From Coprinopsis marcescibilis (taxonomy: Eukaryota > Basidiomycota > Agaricomycetes > Agaricales > Psathyrellaceae), in NCBI GenBank assembly GCA_004369085.1, contig ML210353.1, positions 1-22,984 on the forward strand: 22,984 bases of DNA, in the 5' to 3' direction. Numbering within the stretch: position 1 is the first letter of the stretch; each line of letters opens with the position of its first letter. A program made the position numbers and the translations under genes. Positions 11,482 through 20,388 of the stretch are shown one piece after another. The notes under the pieces are model-generated. The model did not search any database and had not been told where the DNA came from. It saw only the letters and a list, made by a program, of their open reading frames with translations.

Positions 11482-12981
11482 CTAATGCGATGATAACAGC
11501 GCTTTCGCTTCCTCCCATCCCACCCGTTCCCGTTCTTTTCCAAGGAACTCGCCCCGCCGAATTTCTTCCTCATCGATCTTCTTCCAGTCGGTGTAGGTGA
11601 ACACGTCCTTCCTGTCCAGACCTTTCTGGACCTCTTCGGGGACAGCGTCCAGGTCCGGTTCTGGGTTCAGTACCTGGGTGTATTCGAATTGACCAGGATT
11701 TTGCTCTGCATTGTCTGGGTGTTCCATATGGTCTCTTACCACCGTCTGGGCAACATCGAAGGCATTCAGCAAGGTGGTAGCTAACACACCCTTTGCCCCA
11801 GTTGCAGCCCATCCACTGGCGTAGACATGGCGCAAGGCTTTGCCGGTGGTGTCGATCATTTGGTTCCCAACCGTCCGGAGGTGTCCCATGCTTGGGTCGT
11901 AGAACGACGCCGTGGGTTCCCCGTGGAAGCCCATCGAGGTGACAACCAGGTCAGTGGTGAGCTGCGAGGATTCTCCTGTTTCTACAGCGCGTTTGGTGGA
12001 AGGGTCGACCATGGTATGTGCGAGTGATAGAGTTGCTCGTGGTCTGCTGGAGTCATGTGGGTGTGGGGGGTGGATGTCGAGGCCGGTTGGAGAGCGATAA
12101 AAATCCAGAGACCAGGTCTTTTTGCCGCTCCCGAAAGCGGTTTTGGACCCTTTGGAGAGGAGTTGGAGGCCTCGGGTTTGTTGGCGTGTTAGTGGTATCC
12201 CTTCGGGTGCTTGTAGGAGTGTGGTATCCATTGGGACCATGGAGACGTCAGGAAGTTCCGTGAGTTGCCTGAGCTCTTTCATGGTGAAAGCGGCTTCGAG
12301 AGGTCCGCGTCGACCGATGATGGAGACGCGTTCGACGCGGGATTCGGCAAGGACTTCTAGGACTGGCTGAGGTATGTCGCATCGCTTCAGGACGTCGATG
12401 TGGGACAAGAGGATCCTGGCGATGTCCAAGGACACATTCCCGTTCCCAATAAGCGAGACATGGGTTATTTTGTCAAGTGGTGGGGGATTGGAAGGTGCGT
12501 TTGGGTGCTGGGTATACCAATGGACCATGTCCAAAGCTGGTATTGAATGCGACGACGGTGGAAGAGCCGAGTGGAGCTTGGGTAACGTGCACCCCGTGGC
12601 AAACACCACATGCGAGTAGTTTGAGAATATAGAAGCAAGAGGAACATTGAGCGCGTGTGGTATTGGACTCAGACCGTCTCCAATGTTCACATTTCCAAAG
12701 AAACGGAATCTGGGGTCCTTGGCCGTCTCGTCGAATTTATGGGTACAGTTCTAGGGTTATATGTGAGTCCTGACTTTTACATATTCGCGCATAGAGGTAC
12801 GTACCTTGACATCTGCATGATCTGGAGCTACGCCATACCGTACAAGTCCATGCGGAGACCATAGGCGGTCAAATATGTGGACCCTAAGGGATTCTGCGGT
12901 TTGCAGCTTCAATAGGCGTCCTGCGACGTAGAATGCAGATGGGCCTCCTCCAACGATTGCAACCTTCAAGGGTCCAATCAT
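11482..12981 (-). CDS. ARH1: NADPH:adrenodoxin (ferredoxin) oxidoreductase, mitochondrial
   Basis: FAD enzyme passing electrons from NADPH to mitochondrial ferredoxin, needed for Fe-S cluster and heme A synthesis (yeast Arh1, human FDXR). Two exons: 12981-12805 and 12750-11482, with a 54-nt phase-0 intron starting GTACGT; 481 residues, normal for the family. The N-terminus has the FAD dinucleotide fold (KVAIVGGGPSAFYVAGRLL) and FDRLWSPHGLVRYGVAPDH. Next come NCTHKFDETAKDPRFRFFGN, the NADPH site VSLIGNGNVSLDIARILL, then RVSIIGRRGPLEAAFTMKEL, and late the FAD-contact SGWAATGAKGVLATTLLNAFD. The last exon ends in a Lys/Glu-rich helix. Odd: the ATG at 12981 lies only six codons before the FAD fold, so the expected mitochondrial presequence is missing. 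A small upstream ORF ends one base before this ATG. A first exon further upstream, or non-AUG initiation, is possible. Convergent with WDR48, divergent from OMA1. Confidence 0.93.
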
Positions 12982-13249
12982 TCTACTGACCCCTGTGGTA
13001 TGTAGAAAGCCAGGCGTAATGTGGTGGAAAGTAATGAAGAGTCATTTCGTTGGTGACAGTCCTTGATTGCCTCCGGGATTTTCGGGGAAACGGCCTTTAT
13101 TTGGCCTCAAAGGGCTTGAAAAATAGACACGGAATTCCCCGGGTCGGAGCTGAAACTATTGGCGCGACTGAGTTCCAAACTGGCATGCCGATCCTTGTTC
13201 TTGCCGATGACGTTGGTGACACTAACTGCGACGATGCAGTCTGAAGCCA
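12982..13249. promoter_or_regulatory. Shared divergent promoter of ARH1 and OMA1
   Basis: Only 268 bases separate the start codons of two divergently read genes whose products act in mitochondria, so both promoters must lie here. I see no clear TATA box on either strand. Co-regulation is an inference from spacing and function. Confidence 0.55.
12983..13045 (-). other. Upstream ORF of 20 codons ending one base before the ARH1 ATG
   Basis: An ATG at 13045 opens a 20-codon frame (MTLHYFPPHYAW...) whose TAG stop is followed by a single A and then the ARH1 ATG. If it is in the mRNA it would affect ARH1 translation through reinitiation. It could instead be part of a misread first exon. No transcript evidence is available. 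Confidence 0.35.
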
Positions 13250-14713
13250 ATGTTTACTCTAATCCGCACTCTCGGTCGCCTTAATCCGGCTGCCAGAAGG
13301 CCTTGCAACCTTGCAACTAGAATTAGGCCTTTCCATACCACCAAGACAACAGGAGAAATACGTTATGTTCGGTTCCAAAGTCCAAGACCTGGAGGGGAGT
13401 CGGGGAAACCAGGACCCAAAGAGGTCACCGCTGAAGTCGCGCCGATCGTCAAGGTTCTGGGCATTATAACATTGTTAGGAGGAGGATACTATGTTTCACA
13501 GTGAGTGAACTATATAATGTATTCGGACAGACAAAACTCATGTATGTAGTCTTGAGCAGGTCCCAATGACGGGCAGATGGAGGTTCATGAACACGGGTCC
13601 TAAGACCGAGGCTATGGTAACGCTCTATCGACATAAATCATAAATCCCAGCACCAAATACTTTGCAGATGGGAGAGGCTATTCGTGAAGAGATACACCAA
13701 ACTATGGGGCACCACATTCTTCCGCCAAATCACCCAATAACCATCCATGTTCGACGCGTCGTTTCGCGTATTTTGACTGCCTCCAACCTTGGTGTCATTC
13801 GCGGGGAAAGACGTCCAGCAGAAACCCTCCTTGGTGTTGCGGATCTATTCGGTGGATACGACGGCTTCTCCGACGTTGGCGCCACGACACAACCCAACGA
13901 ATCGTACGGACCAGACAAGGAATGGGAAGTTCTTGTCGTAAATGACAGGAAGATGATCAACGCCATGGCCGGACCCGGTGTCGTCGTCGTGTTTACCGGT
14001 ATTCTTCCTGTCTGCAAAAACGAAGAAGGCCTTGCTGCCGTGGTTGCTCATGGTATGAATACTCCCTCCCTATGCCATTGTACACTACCATTTAAATCTT
14101 TTCAGAAATTGGACATATTGGTAAAGATACATTCACGCTTCCCTATGAACTGATTTCCTGACTATCTCCCTAGTCGCTAGGCATCCTGCAGAACGATTGT
14201 CTTCCCAGACGGTTTGGGTGATCCTTGGAGTGATGCTTCAAGTTTTGGGATTGGATTACATGCTCACACGAGGGATAACGACTTACTTCCTCGACCTACC
14301 AAATTCCAGAACCCAAGAACATGAAGCAGACCTGATTGGCCTTCGGTTGATGTCAAGAGCCTGTTATAATCCAAGCGCCGCTCCTGCGTATGTGACTCGC
14401 AGTTTATCATGTCCAACTCTAATACTCGTTTCAGGATGTTTGAGCGCCTGGGAAAGATCGAAGCTTCTTCCCCTCGATTCGAGTTCGCACAGACACACCC
14501 AAACTCAGAGAACCGTGTCAAGGTGAGCGCCGTTCCCGTTGTTTCTGACGCGGAGCTGACGTATTTCAGCGTTTGGAGAAGGAGTTACCTCAGGCATACC
14601 AGATACTGGAAGCCAATCCAGAGTGTGCACAAATACGGAGACAGTTAGATGCCTTCCGCGAAACAGCTCATGGAATTCGAGTAGACGAAACAGGAGGTTG
14701 GAAACTGGTATAG
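13250..14713 (+). CDS. OMA1: Mitochondrial inner-membrane metalloprotease OMA1 (peptidase M48)
   Basis: Zinc protease of the mitochondrial inner membrane that cleaves stressed inner-membrane proteins (OPA1 in mammals). Seven exons: 13250-13500, 13550-13616, 13668-14052, 14106-14120, 14174-14387, 14435-14522 and 14570-14713. The introns are 49, 51, 53, 53, 47 and 47 nt and the protein has 387 residues. The N-terminus (MFTLIRTLGRLNPAARRP..., Arg-rich, no acid) is a mitochondrial presequence. A membrane segment (VKVLGIITLLGGGYYVS) follows near residues 66-84. The protease core has WEVLVVNDRKMINAMAGPG, VVVFTGILPVCKNEEGLAAVVA and HEIGHI with the zinc ligands of HEXXH, then a hydrophobic stretch and EHEADLIGLRLM with the third ligand Glu. 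LPQAYQILEANPEC and a C-terminal VDETGGWKLV follow. The HEXXH motif is assembled from three exons, of which the middle one has 15 nt. All catalytic residues are present. Confidence 0.96.
14106..14120 (+). other. OMA1: 15-nt microexon encoding the OMA1 HEXXH motif
   Basis: The exon lies between two 53-nt introns (14053-14105 and 14121-14173). With one base from exon 3 and two from exon 5 it reads E-I-G-H-I-V, completing HEIGH. Skipping it keeps the frame (15 is a multiple of three) but removes the catalytic site. Confidence 0.85.
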
Positions 14714-14816
14714 ACATAGTCGCCAACCTCAAACTCCACTCATAATATATCACCTGGAAATCTCCATTCCACGCCTACAAACAAGATTGCATCCTATGAA
14801 GGTATTCTGGCGGCGC

Positions 14817-15503
14817 CTACACCGCTGATTTACTCTCGTTCCTATCGGAGTGTGTGCCAGAAGCTTCAGCTACGATGTTATACGAAGGAGGCAATGTCGG
14901 CTTCCTCGTGGGGGGTTCTCCAGATGACGGGTCTACGTTATCATTCACTACCACTGGGCTACTATCAGGGCTTTCTGCAGATCCTGCGTCGCTAATCATT
15001 ATCTTGACGATGGACATGCGGAGGTCGTTGAGCCTTGCATGCTCTGAGGACTCCGGGTGATATCCCCCAGGTGGTGAAGCCGAAACAAGCGCCTCGATTT
15101 CTTGAAGGGCTTGCCTGACTGCAGCTACGCTGTTCAACACACCTTGGGCGTTTGAAGGCGACGTGTCCATGGGACGCAGCTCGATGGCATTGGAATTGAG
15201 AATTAAGGGCTCTGCGTCGGTGGGGTTGACTAACTGGCCTCTGCGATGTTGCTGGTACGATGGTAGTGCATTGCCATTTATGAATTGGTGCATGTTCGCG
15301 ACTGTGGCAGGGGGAGGCAATGACGAGTGGGCATTCAGCCACTCTAATAGCATAGTTAGGTTAGTAATTGGAGTTTGGATGAGGCGGGACTTGGACTTAC
15401 TGTGTCGCCGTCTACAGGTCAACCAGACCGCGATAAGTATTAATCCAACAACTAAAACCCCAACGATAGCACCAATCGTAATGTAGTGCTCCTGGATGGC
15501 CAT
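14817..15503 (-). CDS. Single-pass membrane protein with PPxY motifs, family copy C
   Basis: Family member with one helical module, 209 residues. Exon 1, 15503-15401, gives MAIQEHYITIGAIVGVLVVG..., a membrane segment at about 8-29 followed by TCRRRH. Intron 15400-15344 (57 nt) is GTAAGT...TTACTAAC...TTAG in phase 1, a textbook branch site. Exon 2, 15343-14817, begins KWLNAHSSLPPPATVA, which matches copy D (RLPPPATVA). It continues with ALPSYQQHRRGQLV (LPxY motif) and the helical module with loop ASPPGGYHPESSEHAR, and ends with an acidic Ser/Pro stretch and LPPSYN near the C-terminus. The intron length is a multiple of three and has no stop, so an unspliced product would also be open. A TATA-like TTTATAAG lies about 80 bases upstream of the start. 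Convergent with OMA1, with 103 bases between stop codons. Confidence 0.82.
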   Translation of the reverse strand: MAIQEHYITIGAIVGVLVVGLILIAVWLTCRRRHSKSKSRLIQTPITNLTMLLEWLNAHSSLPPPATVANMHQFINGNALPSYQQHRRGQLVNPTDAEPLILNSNAIELRPMDTSPSNAQGVLNSVAAVRQALQEIEALVSASPPGGYHPESSEHARLNDLRMSIVKIMISDAGSAESPDSSPVVVNDNVDPSSGEPPTRKPTLPPSYNIVAEASGTHSDRNESKSAV

Positions 15504-15869
15504 CAGAAGTTATACTACTCGCGTAGATATGAACGGGGACAAAGAGTGGGGTGCTGCGAGTACTCTCGCTCAGCCGTTGTGCTTATAAAATCGCTGTCGG
15601 CCCTATCAGTACAGTACATGCTCATCTGTGGGTCTGTACAGCCTGAGGTAAAAGCTGTATAATTCCACGATGTAGCTTTACAGCACTCTTCCGATCTTCC
15701 GCCATCGTTGTCGGGATGTCATGTTATATGTCAATGCAGTGCTCTTGGCACATATGGCCTGGCGTCTTTCGAATCAAATGCCCTGGCCCGTCTAATCTTT
15801 GTCTCCAATCAACAATCAAAATAGCAATCAATAATCGCTTTTCGTCAATTAGGCTACTATGATAGTATA
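15504..15869. other. Intergenic: copy C promoter and 3' side of the zinc-finger-like gene
   Basis: Both neighbours are read leftwards. The left part contains the TATA-like motif of copy C near 15583-15590. At 15862-15873, overlapping the stop codon of the next gene, is a 12-bp perfect palindrome ATAGTATACTAT in an AT-rich stretch, possibly part of a 3' processing region. No other gene is seen. Confidence 0.5.
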
Positions 15870-17096
15870 CTATATTATATCGTACGGATGGTAGCGACGT
15901 AACGTTGAGCCTAAGCTAACGGACTGTCCCATCTGCCAGGCCGGACCATCAAACAACGCCTGCGGGCGCTTCCCGCAACTCAATTCATGCTTATATAGAG
16001 TATAATCACAACTACCATCCAGGGATGAGAGAAGTGTCCCACAGTACTGGCACCTGTGCTGCCTCATCCACGAAGGAAATTCATGGTTGACTGTTGCGAT
16101 ATGTCGACCCATCAATCTTGACTGAAGCTTGGCTCCACATTCAATAATGGCCGGGAATCCATCCTTCAATCTTAACACCCAGTGGCACACAGCCTCTGTC
16201 TTGTCTGCTCTGTGTCCATGCTCGTGTATAAGATGGTTGGCGATGGTTGTGTCGAGACTTAGCCTGCTGTCGAGGTAGAGGACTCGGTGGCAGATTACTG
16301 GAATTTGCGATCCGTATCTGTTATTGACGTAGGACATAACCCAGTTACATTTAATCCAGCTTGGGCGGGCATGTGGCACTGGGGCAGTCACATTCTGAGC
16401 GTGTGGCGGGGCTTCCAACGCTTGCATTTCCCTTCGTTTGGGATTGTAGGCTGGGACGCCCTTTTCTGATATCGAGACATTATTATAGCGCGGGGTAGCT
16501 TGCCGTGCATAAGTGTCGCCTCTGAGCCTGAGCGCGTCGGTCCAATCAGCAGGGTGGAGGTTCCCGACTCTACCCTGCCGAGCGAACTCGCGAGACATTT
16601 TACAGTGAGCGAGAGTAGTACCTGGCAGCTCCCTGTTATGAAAAGTAAGTTTAACGAATGTCATATATATATATCGCCCCGATAACACTTACAATCCCAT
16701 GCTGCTCCGGTCGAGTACACTGTTGTTCCTTGATCCGTGAACCACCGTATTGGCGATTAACTGCCCAGCTCGGCTTGAAATCTCGCGTGCGGGGTCGTAG
16801 AAATCTGAAGCGCCCCGCGTACTAGAATGAATACCTGCATTTTGCTCTGCCGGGTATTCTGTGCCGCCTCTGTAAGTGTTTGTTGTTCCCGAACCGTCCA
16901 CAATTCGGTGTGCACTTGCTTGGTATGCCCTACCTTCTCTGCTGAGACCTCTGCCCTGGTGAGAACCGTGGAGGGCAATGTGTTGTAGTTGATATGCACC
17001 GTTAGGTGTGGGACGGTTATTCGAGTCGCGATATAACCTAGGACCACCGATGTAGTCTACTGAATCCGGGGCTCGCAACAGGTGTATAATGTCCAT
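15870..17096 (-). CDS. Unrecognised protein with three Cys/His zinc-finger-like clusters
   Basis: I do not recognise this family. Two exons, 17096-16693 and 16632-15870, joined in phase 2 over a 60-nt GTAAGT...AACAG intron, give 388 residues. The N-terminal two thirds are polar and of low complexity with many His, Arg, Gly and Tyr. The C-terminal part contains three spaced Cys/His sets: C230-x18-C249-x18-H268-x4-H273, C284-x15-C300-x11-H312-x5-H318 and C329-x2-C332-x17-H350-x3-C354. The first two share a C-x-W-V start. These look like widened C2H2 or C2HC fingers of a nucleic-acid-binding protein, but this is inference. The start ATG at 17096 is the first in frame. A TATA box at 17258-17251 supports a leader of about 130 nt; the ATG at 17248 is too close to the TATA box. 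An additional 5' exon cannot be excluded. Confidence 0.6.
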
Positions 17097-17250
17097 TGGC
17101 AGGACTTGTAGGCTGATAGGTTAGCGGAGCGACGGTTACGAGTATATGTCGTTTTCGTGACTGGCGATAGCCGGCAACCTGATGTTGTTGGCCTTGACCA
17201 AATGAAGGACGGTCAACAAGGCTCAAGCTGATATGAGGAAAAGCTCATTG

Positions 17251-17258
17251 TATTTATA
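17251..17258 (-). promoter_or_regulatory. TATA box (TATAAATA)
   Basis: Perfect TATAAATA on the minus strand, about 155 bases upstream of the ATG at 17096, oriented for that gene. Confidence 0.5.
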
Positions 17259-17354
17259 CCAAGCACCTCTGGTGAATTGATGGCGTTTGTTCAGAATGAT
17301 TGTTACGATGTGTTCGTTTCCAGCTATTTCCGCCCTATTGACTCATTTGCGAAA

Positions 17355-17391
17355 ACGCGTGGCCACATTGTCGCGTCGCGACGCGACGCGT
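17355..17391. promoter_or_regulatory. Two ACGCGT (MCB-type) sites flanking an 18-bp palindrome
   Basis: ACGCGT occurs at 17355-17360 and 17386-17391. Between them, at 17370-17387, is the perfect 18-bp palindrome GTCGCGTCGCGACGCGAC. ACGCGT is the binding site of MBF (Mbp1-Swi6) in yeasts, which drives G1/S genes. The cluster lies about 100 bases upstream of the TATA box, a fitting place for an activating site. Confidence 0.45.
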
Positions 17392-17562
17392 AGTCAGCAA
17401 AAACACAGATATTTATTGAAGTCCGAAGACGGCCCGGTTAGCTGGCTGTACACAGGCTTTGTGATGTGTGCCACAATCAAGATTCAAAGGAGGATAAAGG
17501 GCTCAAAACTCGAAGCATGGCTCAGATTTCTGAGATATATACAATACCCAGCTTCTTAGCCG

Positions 17563-19181
17563 TTAGAAACACAAGGTCTGGCCGATGTCACAGACTCTGA
17601 AATCGTCCTCGTCAATTCCTGCCTTCCTACATTCCTCCTTCAACCGCTTGGGTGGCTCAAGCACGTCCTCGGTTGTCAGAACCCAAGTTCTAAGAAACAG
17701 CATTCTGTTAGAACAGTAATCGACAGCGGGATTGACAATTCGCACCCCCAATGCATCCCAATCGCCTTCTTGGCCTTGATGTCCTTGAATAATTTAACAC
17801 TATCTTGTGGCGCACAGTGGATCGGAGACATGAATTGCCGAGGCAAGTAGGCGCTGGGTATCGCGTCAGCGAGCCTGGTAAGGCGAGATACTCAACACGG
17901 TTTATTTTGACTCACCCGATGGGAATCAATGCCAAGTCGAATCCTCCAAATACGTTTCCGATCTCCTTGAAAGCGGGACAGACTGGAACCTCGTCCTCCT
18001 TTTGATGGTCCATGACACTCCGGTACCCAGTATCTCCCCCAAAGAAAAGTTTGACGGCATCCCTTCTTTCAGGCTGCTCCGCCTGGGCTGCTGGCACAAC
18101 TTCTTCCACGGACCAGCTAGCCCAGAGGGTGGTGTAGTACGCTGAAAACGAACGTCCACTGAAGTGTTGGGCAGGTGTGCATGTAATATCCACTGTTCCA
18201 ACTACCCGGCCATTCTCCGATACCTCAAGTCGTTTAGACTCCCACCAGTCCATTATGTGCGTCCTGCTCTTCGGGATCCCGAGTGATTCAAAGAAGGGAC
18301 CATTTCCCAGCCCAGCAAAAATGTGTGGAAAAGAAGGCGAATTGGCCAAGGTTCGAATCGTGTGCGTATCAAGACTGACATGAAACAACCAAGGTCAGAA
18401 TTCAGGGAGAAAGTGAGTGAAACAAGCGCGGAACTCACTGGTCGTAATGATCGTGCTAAATGGGGAGTCGCAAGTGTTAGAGGTCGGCCTTAAAGTCAAG
18501 ACGTGCACTGACCGAAATGACTATGGCATCTATGTGTGGTATTTCCTCGATCTTGCAAGGAGGAGCTACAACGCGTGGTGAGTTTCGTGGCTATAGACGC
18601 TTTTGACATGCGTTCTTAACTCACGGGTAAAACGTTTGGGACCCACTAGTTGGCTGGGTGAGCATCGGTCGCTGAACACTGGGTCAAAGAGGATGCGTAA
18701 ACCTCTCTGTGCAGTGCGGCCATCAGTTGCGTCACCGTCAGCCGCAGCCGCAGCCCTTGAAGGAAACTCGACCAAAAAGCATGCATGTCCAAGCCACGTA
18801 GCCTTAACTTGTTCTTTCTTCTGGATTTCTGTAGACGCTTGCTGCCCGCTCCCCCATGTAGGCGTTCGAATGGGTAATTCAGTAGACACGCGCTGGGAAT
18901 CTGGTGCTGCAAAACTCATGCTAAGACCTGTCCCAATCAACTAGACCAAATTAGGCTCAGTGTAAGTAGAAGAGAGCCAAGAATAAGATAGGTGTACTTG
19001 CCTTGAATCTTTCCCATTTCGTTGCAAATCTCCAGCTAGGCCATGGGTTAATGAACGAAGATCCTTCAGGATTAGCCCAGTGCTCCTTGTTTGCTGTCGT
19101 TGACGGTGTGTCTGAGTTTAAGTTTGGGTCCTTGCGAGAATTGTCAAGAACGCTGATCTGGAGCTTCGAGGGTGCAGCCAT
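17563..19181 (-). CDS. NAPE-PLD/Fmp30-type phospholipase D, metallo-beta-lactamase fold
   Basis: Relative of N-acylphosphatidylethanolamine-hydrolysing phospholipase D (human NAPE-PLD, yeast mitochondrial Fmp30), zinc enzymes releasing N-acylethanolamines from membrane lipid. Seven exons: 19181-19002, 18940-18625, 18565-18513, 18455-18439, 18374-17916, 17853-17746 and 17689-17563. The 1,260 coding bases give 419 residues, near the family's usual 390-400. Seen in order: [67 protein letters not shown] (metal motif HxHxDH), [58 protein letters not shown] and [21 protein letters not shown]. All expected metal ligands are present. The first intron (19001-18941) is best read with a GC donor (AAG|GCAAGT). 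A canonical alternative, donor at AA|GTACAC with acceptor at GGGACAG, also keeps the frame and changes four residues. Exon 4 is a 17-nt microexon with the metal motif. No clear presequence or membrane segment is seen. Confidence 0.93.
18439..18455 (-). other. 17-nt microexon encoding the HxHxDH metal motif
   Basis: The exon CACGATCATTACGACCA lies between introns 18512-18456 (57 nt) and 18438-18375 (64 nt). It encodes H-D-H-Y-D and two bases of the next His. Skipping it would shift the frame and remove the zinc site. Confidence 0.85.
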
Positions 19182-19742
19182 TGCTTCTCACTTGTGTTGG
19201 TGTGGGGAAGGAAGACAAAGCTTATTACGTGCGAACCCGTTGTCAAGACTGTGTTTAAATTGCGGAATAGATCCCACTGCCGACAGGAATGTTCTGACGC
19301 GTAGACCGGCAAATCCCGGCCGATTTGACCGTTCCTGCTCGCAGCATGATGGAAACATTGGACATTGTCAATCTACACTTAGTACCTCGTTCAGGTGCTC
19401 GAGAGACAATTTCCGAATAGCATTACTTTGACCATTGGTATCTATGGAGGAAGTACTTAATTTGGCCCGTGCACCACCTCGTTTGGGACGTACTGTAGAG
19501 TAGTGGTCGAAGACTGATCAGATCCGCGTCTGTATTACTTCACTGACTATTGGAAAACAGTTGCATTTCTGCATGCTAAGGTAATGTATGTCTTATTGTT
19601 TGTCTTGACATCATTCCTCTCATACTCAAATATAACACAAACCTGCAGAATGAGACACTTTTCTTGCAAGTCACGAAATTTGATTACAGCACCCAGAAAA
19701 AAAGAATTATGCATAGGGTAGTAAGTTTGGATCAAACGAGTC
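19182..19742. other. Intergenic: promoter of the NAPE-PLD homologue and 3' flank of copy D
   Basis: No gene is supported on either strand. The left part should hold the promoter of the gene starting at 19181. The right end (19661-19742) is part of the duplicated block shared with 22257-22338, so the 3' flank was copied together with the coding region. Confidence 0.5.
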
Positions 19743-20388
19743 TTATTTTACGGCCCCCAATGGTGATCGTTGCTCGCCAGCTGGCACAACATCCGCGGTC
19801 TCTGAATAAGGAGGTGGGAGGCCAGGGGGCGCTACGGCTCTGCCTCCGCTCTCGCCTTCCTCTCCAGACTCCCGAACGGTGATGGTATTTGTGCCTACCC
19901 CTCCGGTCTGGCCTTGCGGTCCGGCAGCCTCTCCGGATCCTTCGTCGCGGGCTGCGCTGGTGCTCCCTGACGCCACAGGCTGTGCGGAGACATCCATGAG
20001 CTCGTCAACGCGGACTCTAAGCTCTCTGATCGTCTCCCTCGTAGTACTGGCAGAGTCTGGATGATCTTCAGCTTGCAAGCTTTCGATGCGAGCCAGTAGC
20101 TGCTGCAGCTCCAACATTCGCTCGTATAACGTTCCTCTCGTTTGCGAGTTGGAGGGCCCAGCCGCCAGGCTATCAGGAACGTCCCCAGCGCAGACGTGAG
20201 CACGAGATTGCTCCCCAACAGGCTCGTCGGAGCTGCCAGCGGGGGTGAGCCCCGTGTCTGGGTCCATGAGCTGCACAATCTCGACGCGCAGTACATCCAT
20301 CCGCGCCAGCTTCGGGGAGCCAGCTGGATATCCCTGGGCGGGAGCAGCAGCGGTCAAACGCTTCAGCTCGGCAATCTTGACCTGCACC
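19661..20388. repeat. Segmental duplication, unit 1 (3' part and 3' flank of copy D)
   Basis: Aligned without gaps to 22257-22984 at a constant offset of 2,596. By eye the coding part (19741-20388) has about 43 differences in 648 bases, roughly 93% identity. The second unit runs off the window, so the full length is unknown. The left border is near 19661, where similarity fades. Confidence 0.85.

Larger units (their letters stand above)
17097..17562. promoter_or_regulatory. Promoter region of the zinc-finger-like gene
   Basis: The gap contains the leader and promoter of the gene ending at 15870 and, on its right, the 3' region of the NAPE-PLD homologue. It holds a TATA box, an 18-bp GC-rich palindrome and two ACGCGT motifs. 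No coding region is supported on either strand. Confidence 0.5.

Noticed and set aside
17038..17226. Possible extra N-terminal exon of the zinc-finger-like gene
   Set aside because: The frame begins with a TTG, not an ATG. The nearest ATG (17248) sits three bases from the TATA box and runs into a stop without a usable donor.
17287..17559. Plus-strand frame of about 90 codons
   Set aside because: No family resemblance; it lies across the promoter palindrome and the 3' end of the NAPE-PLD homologue.
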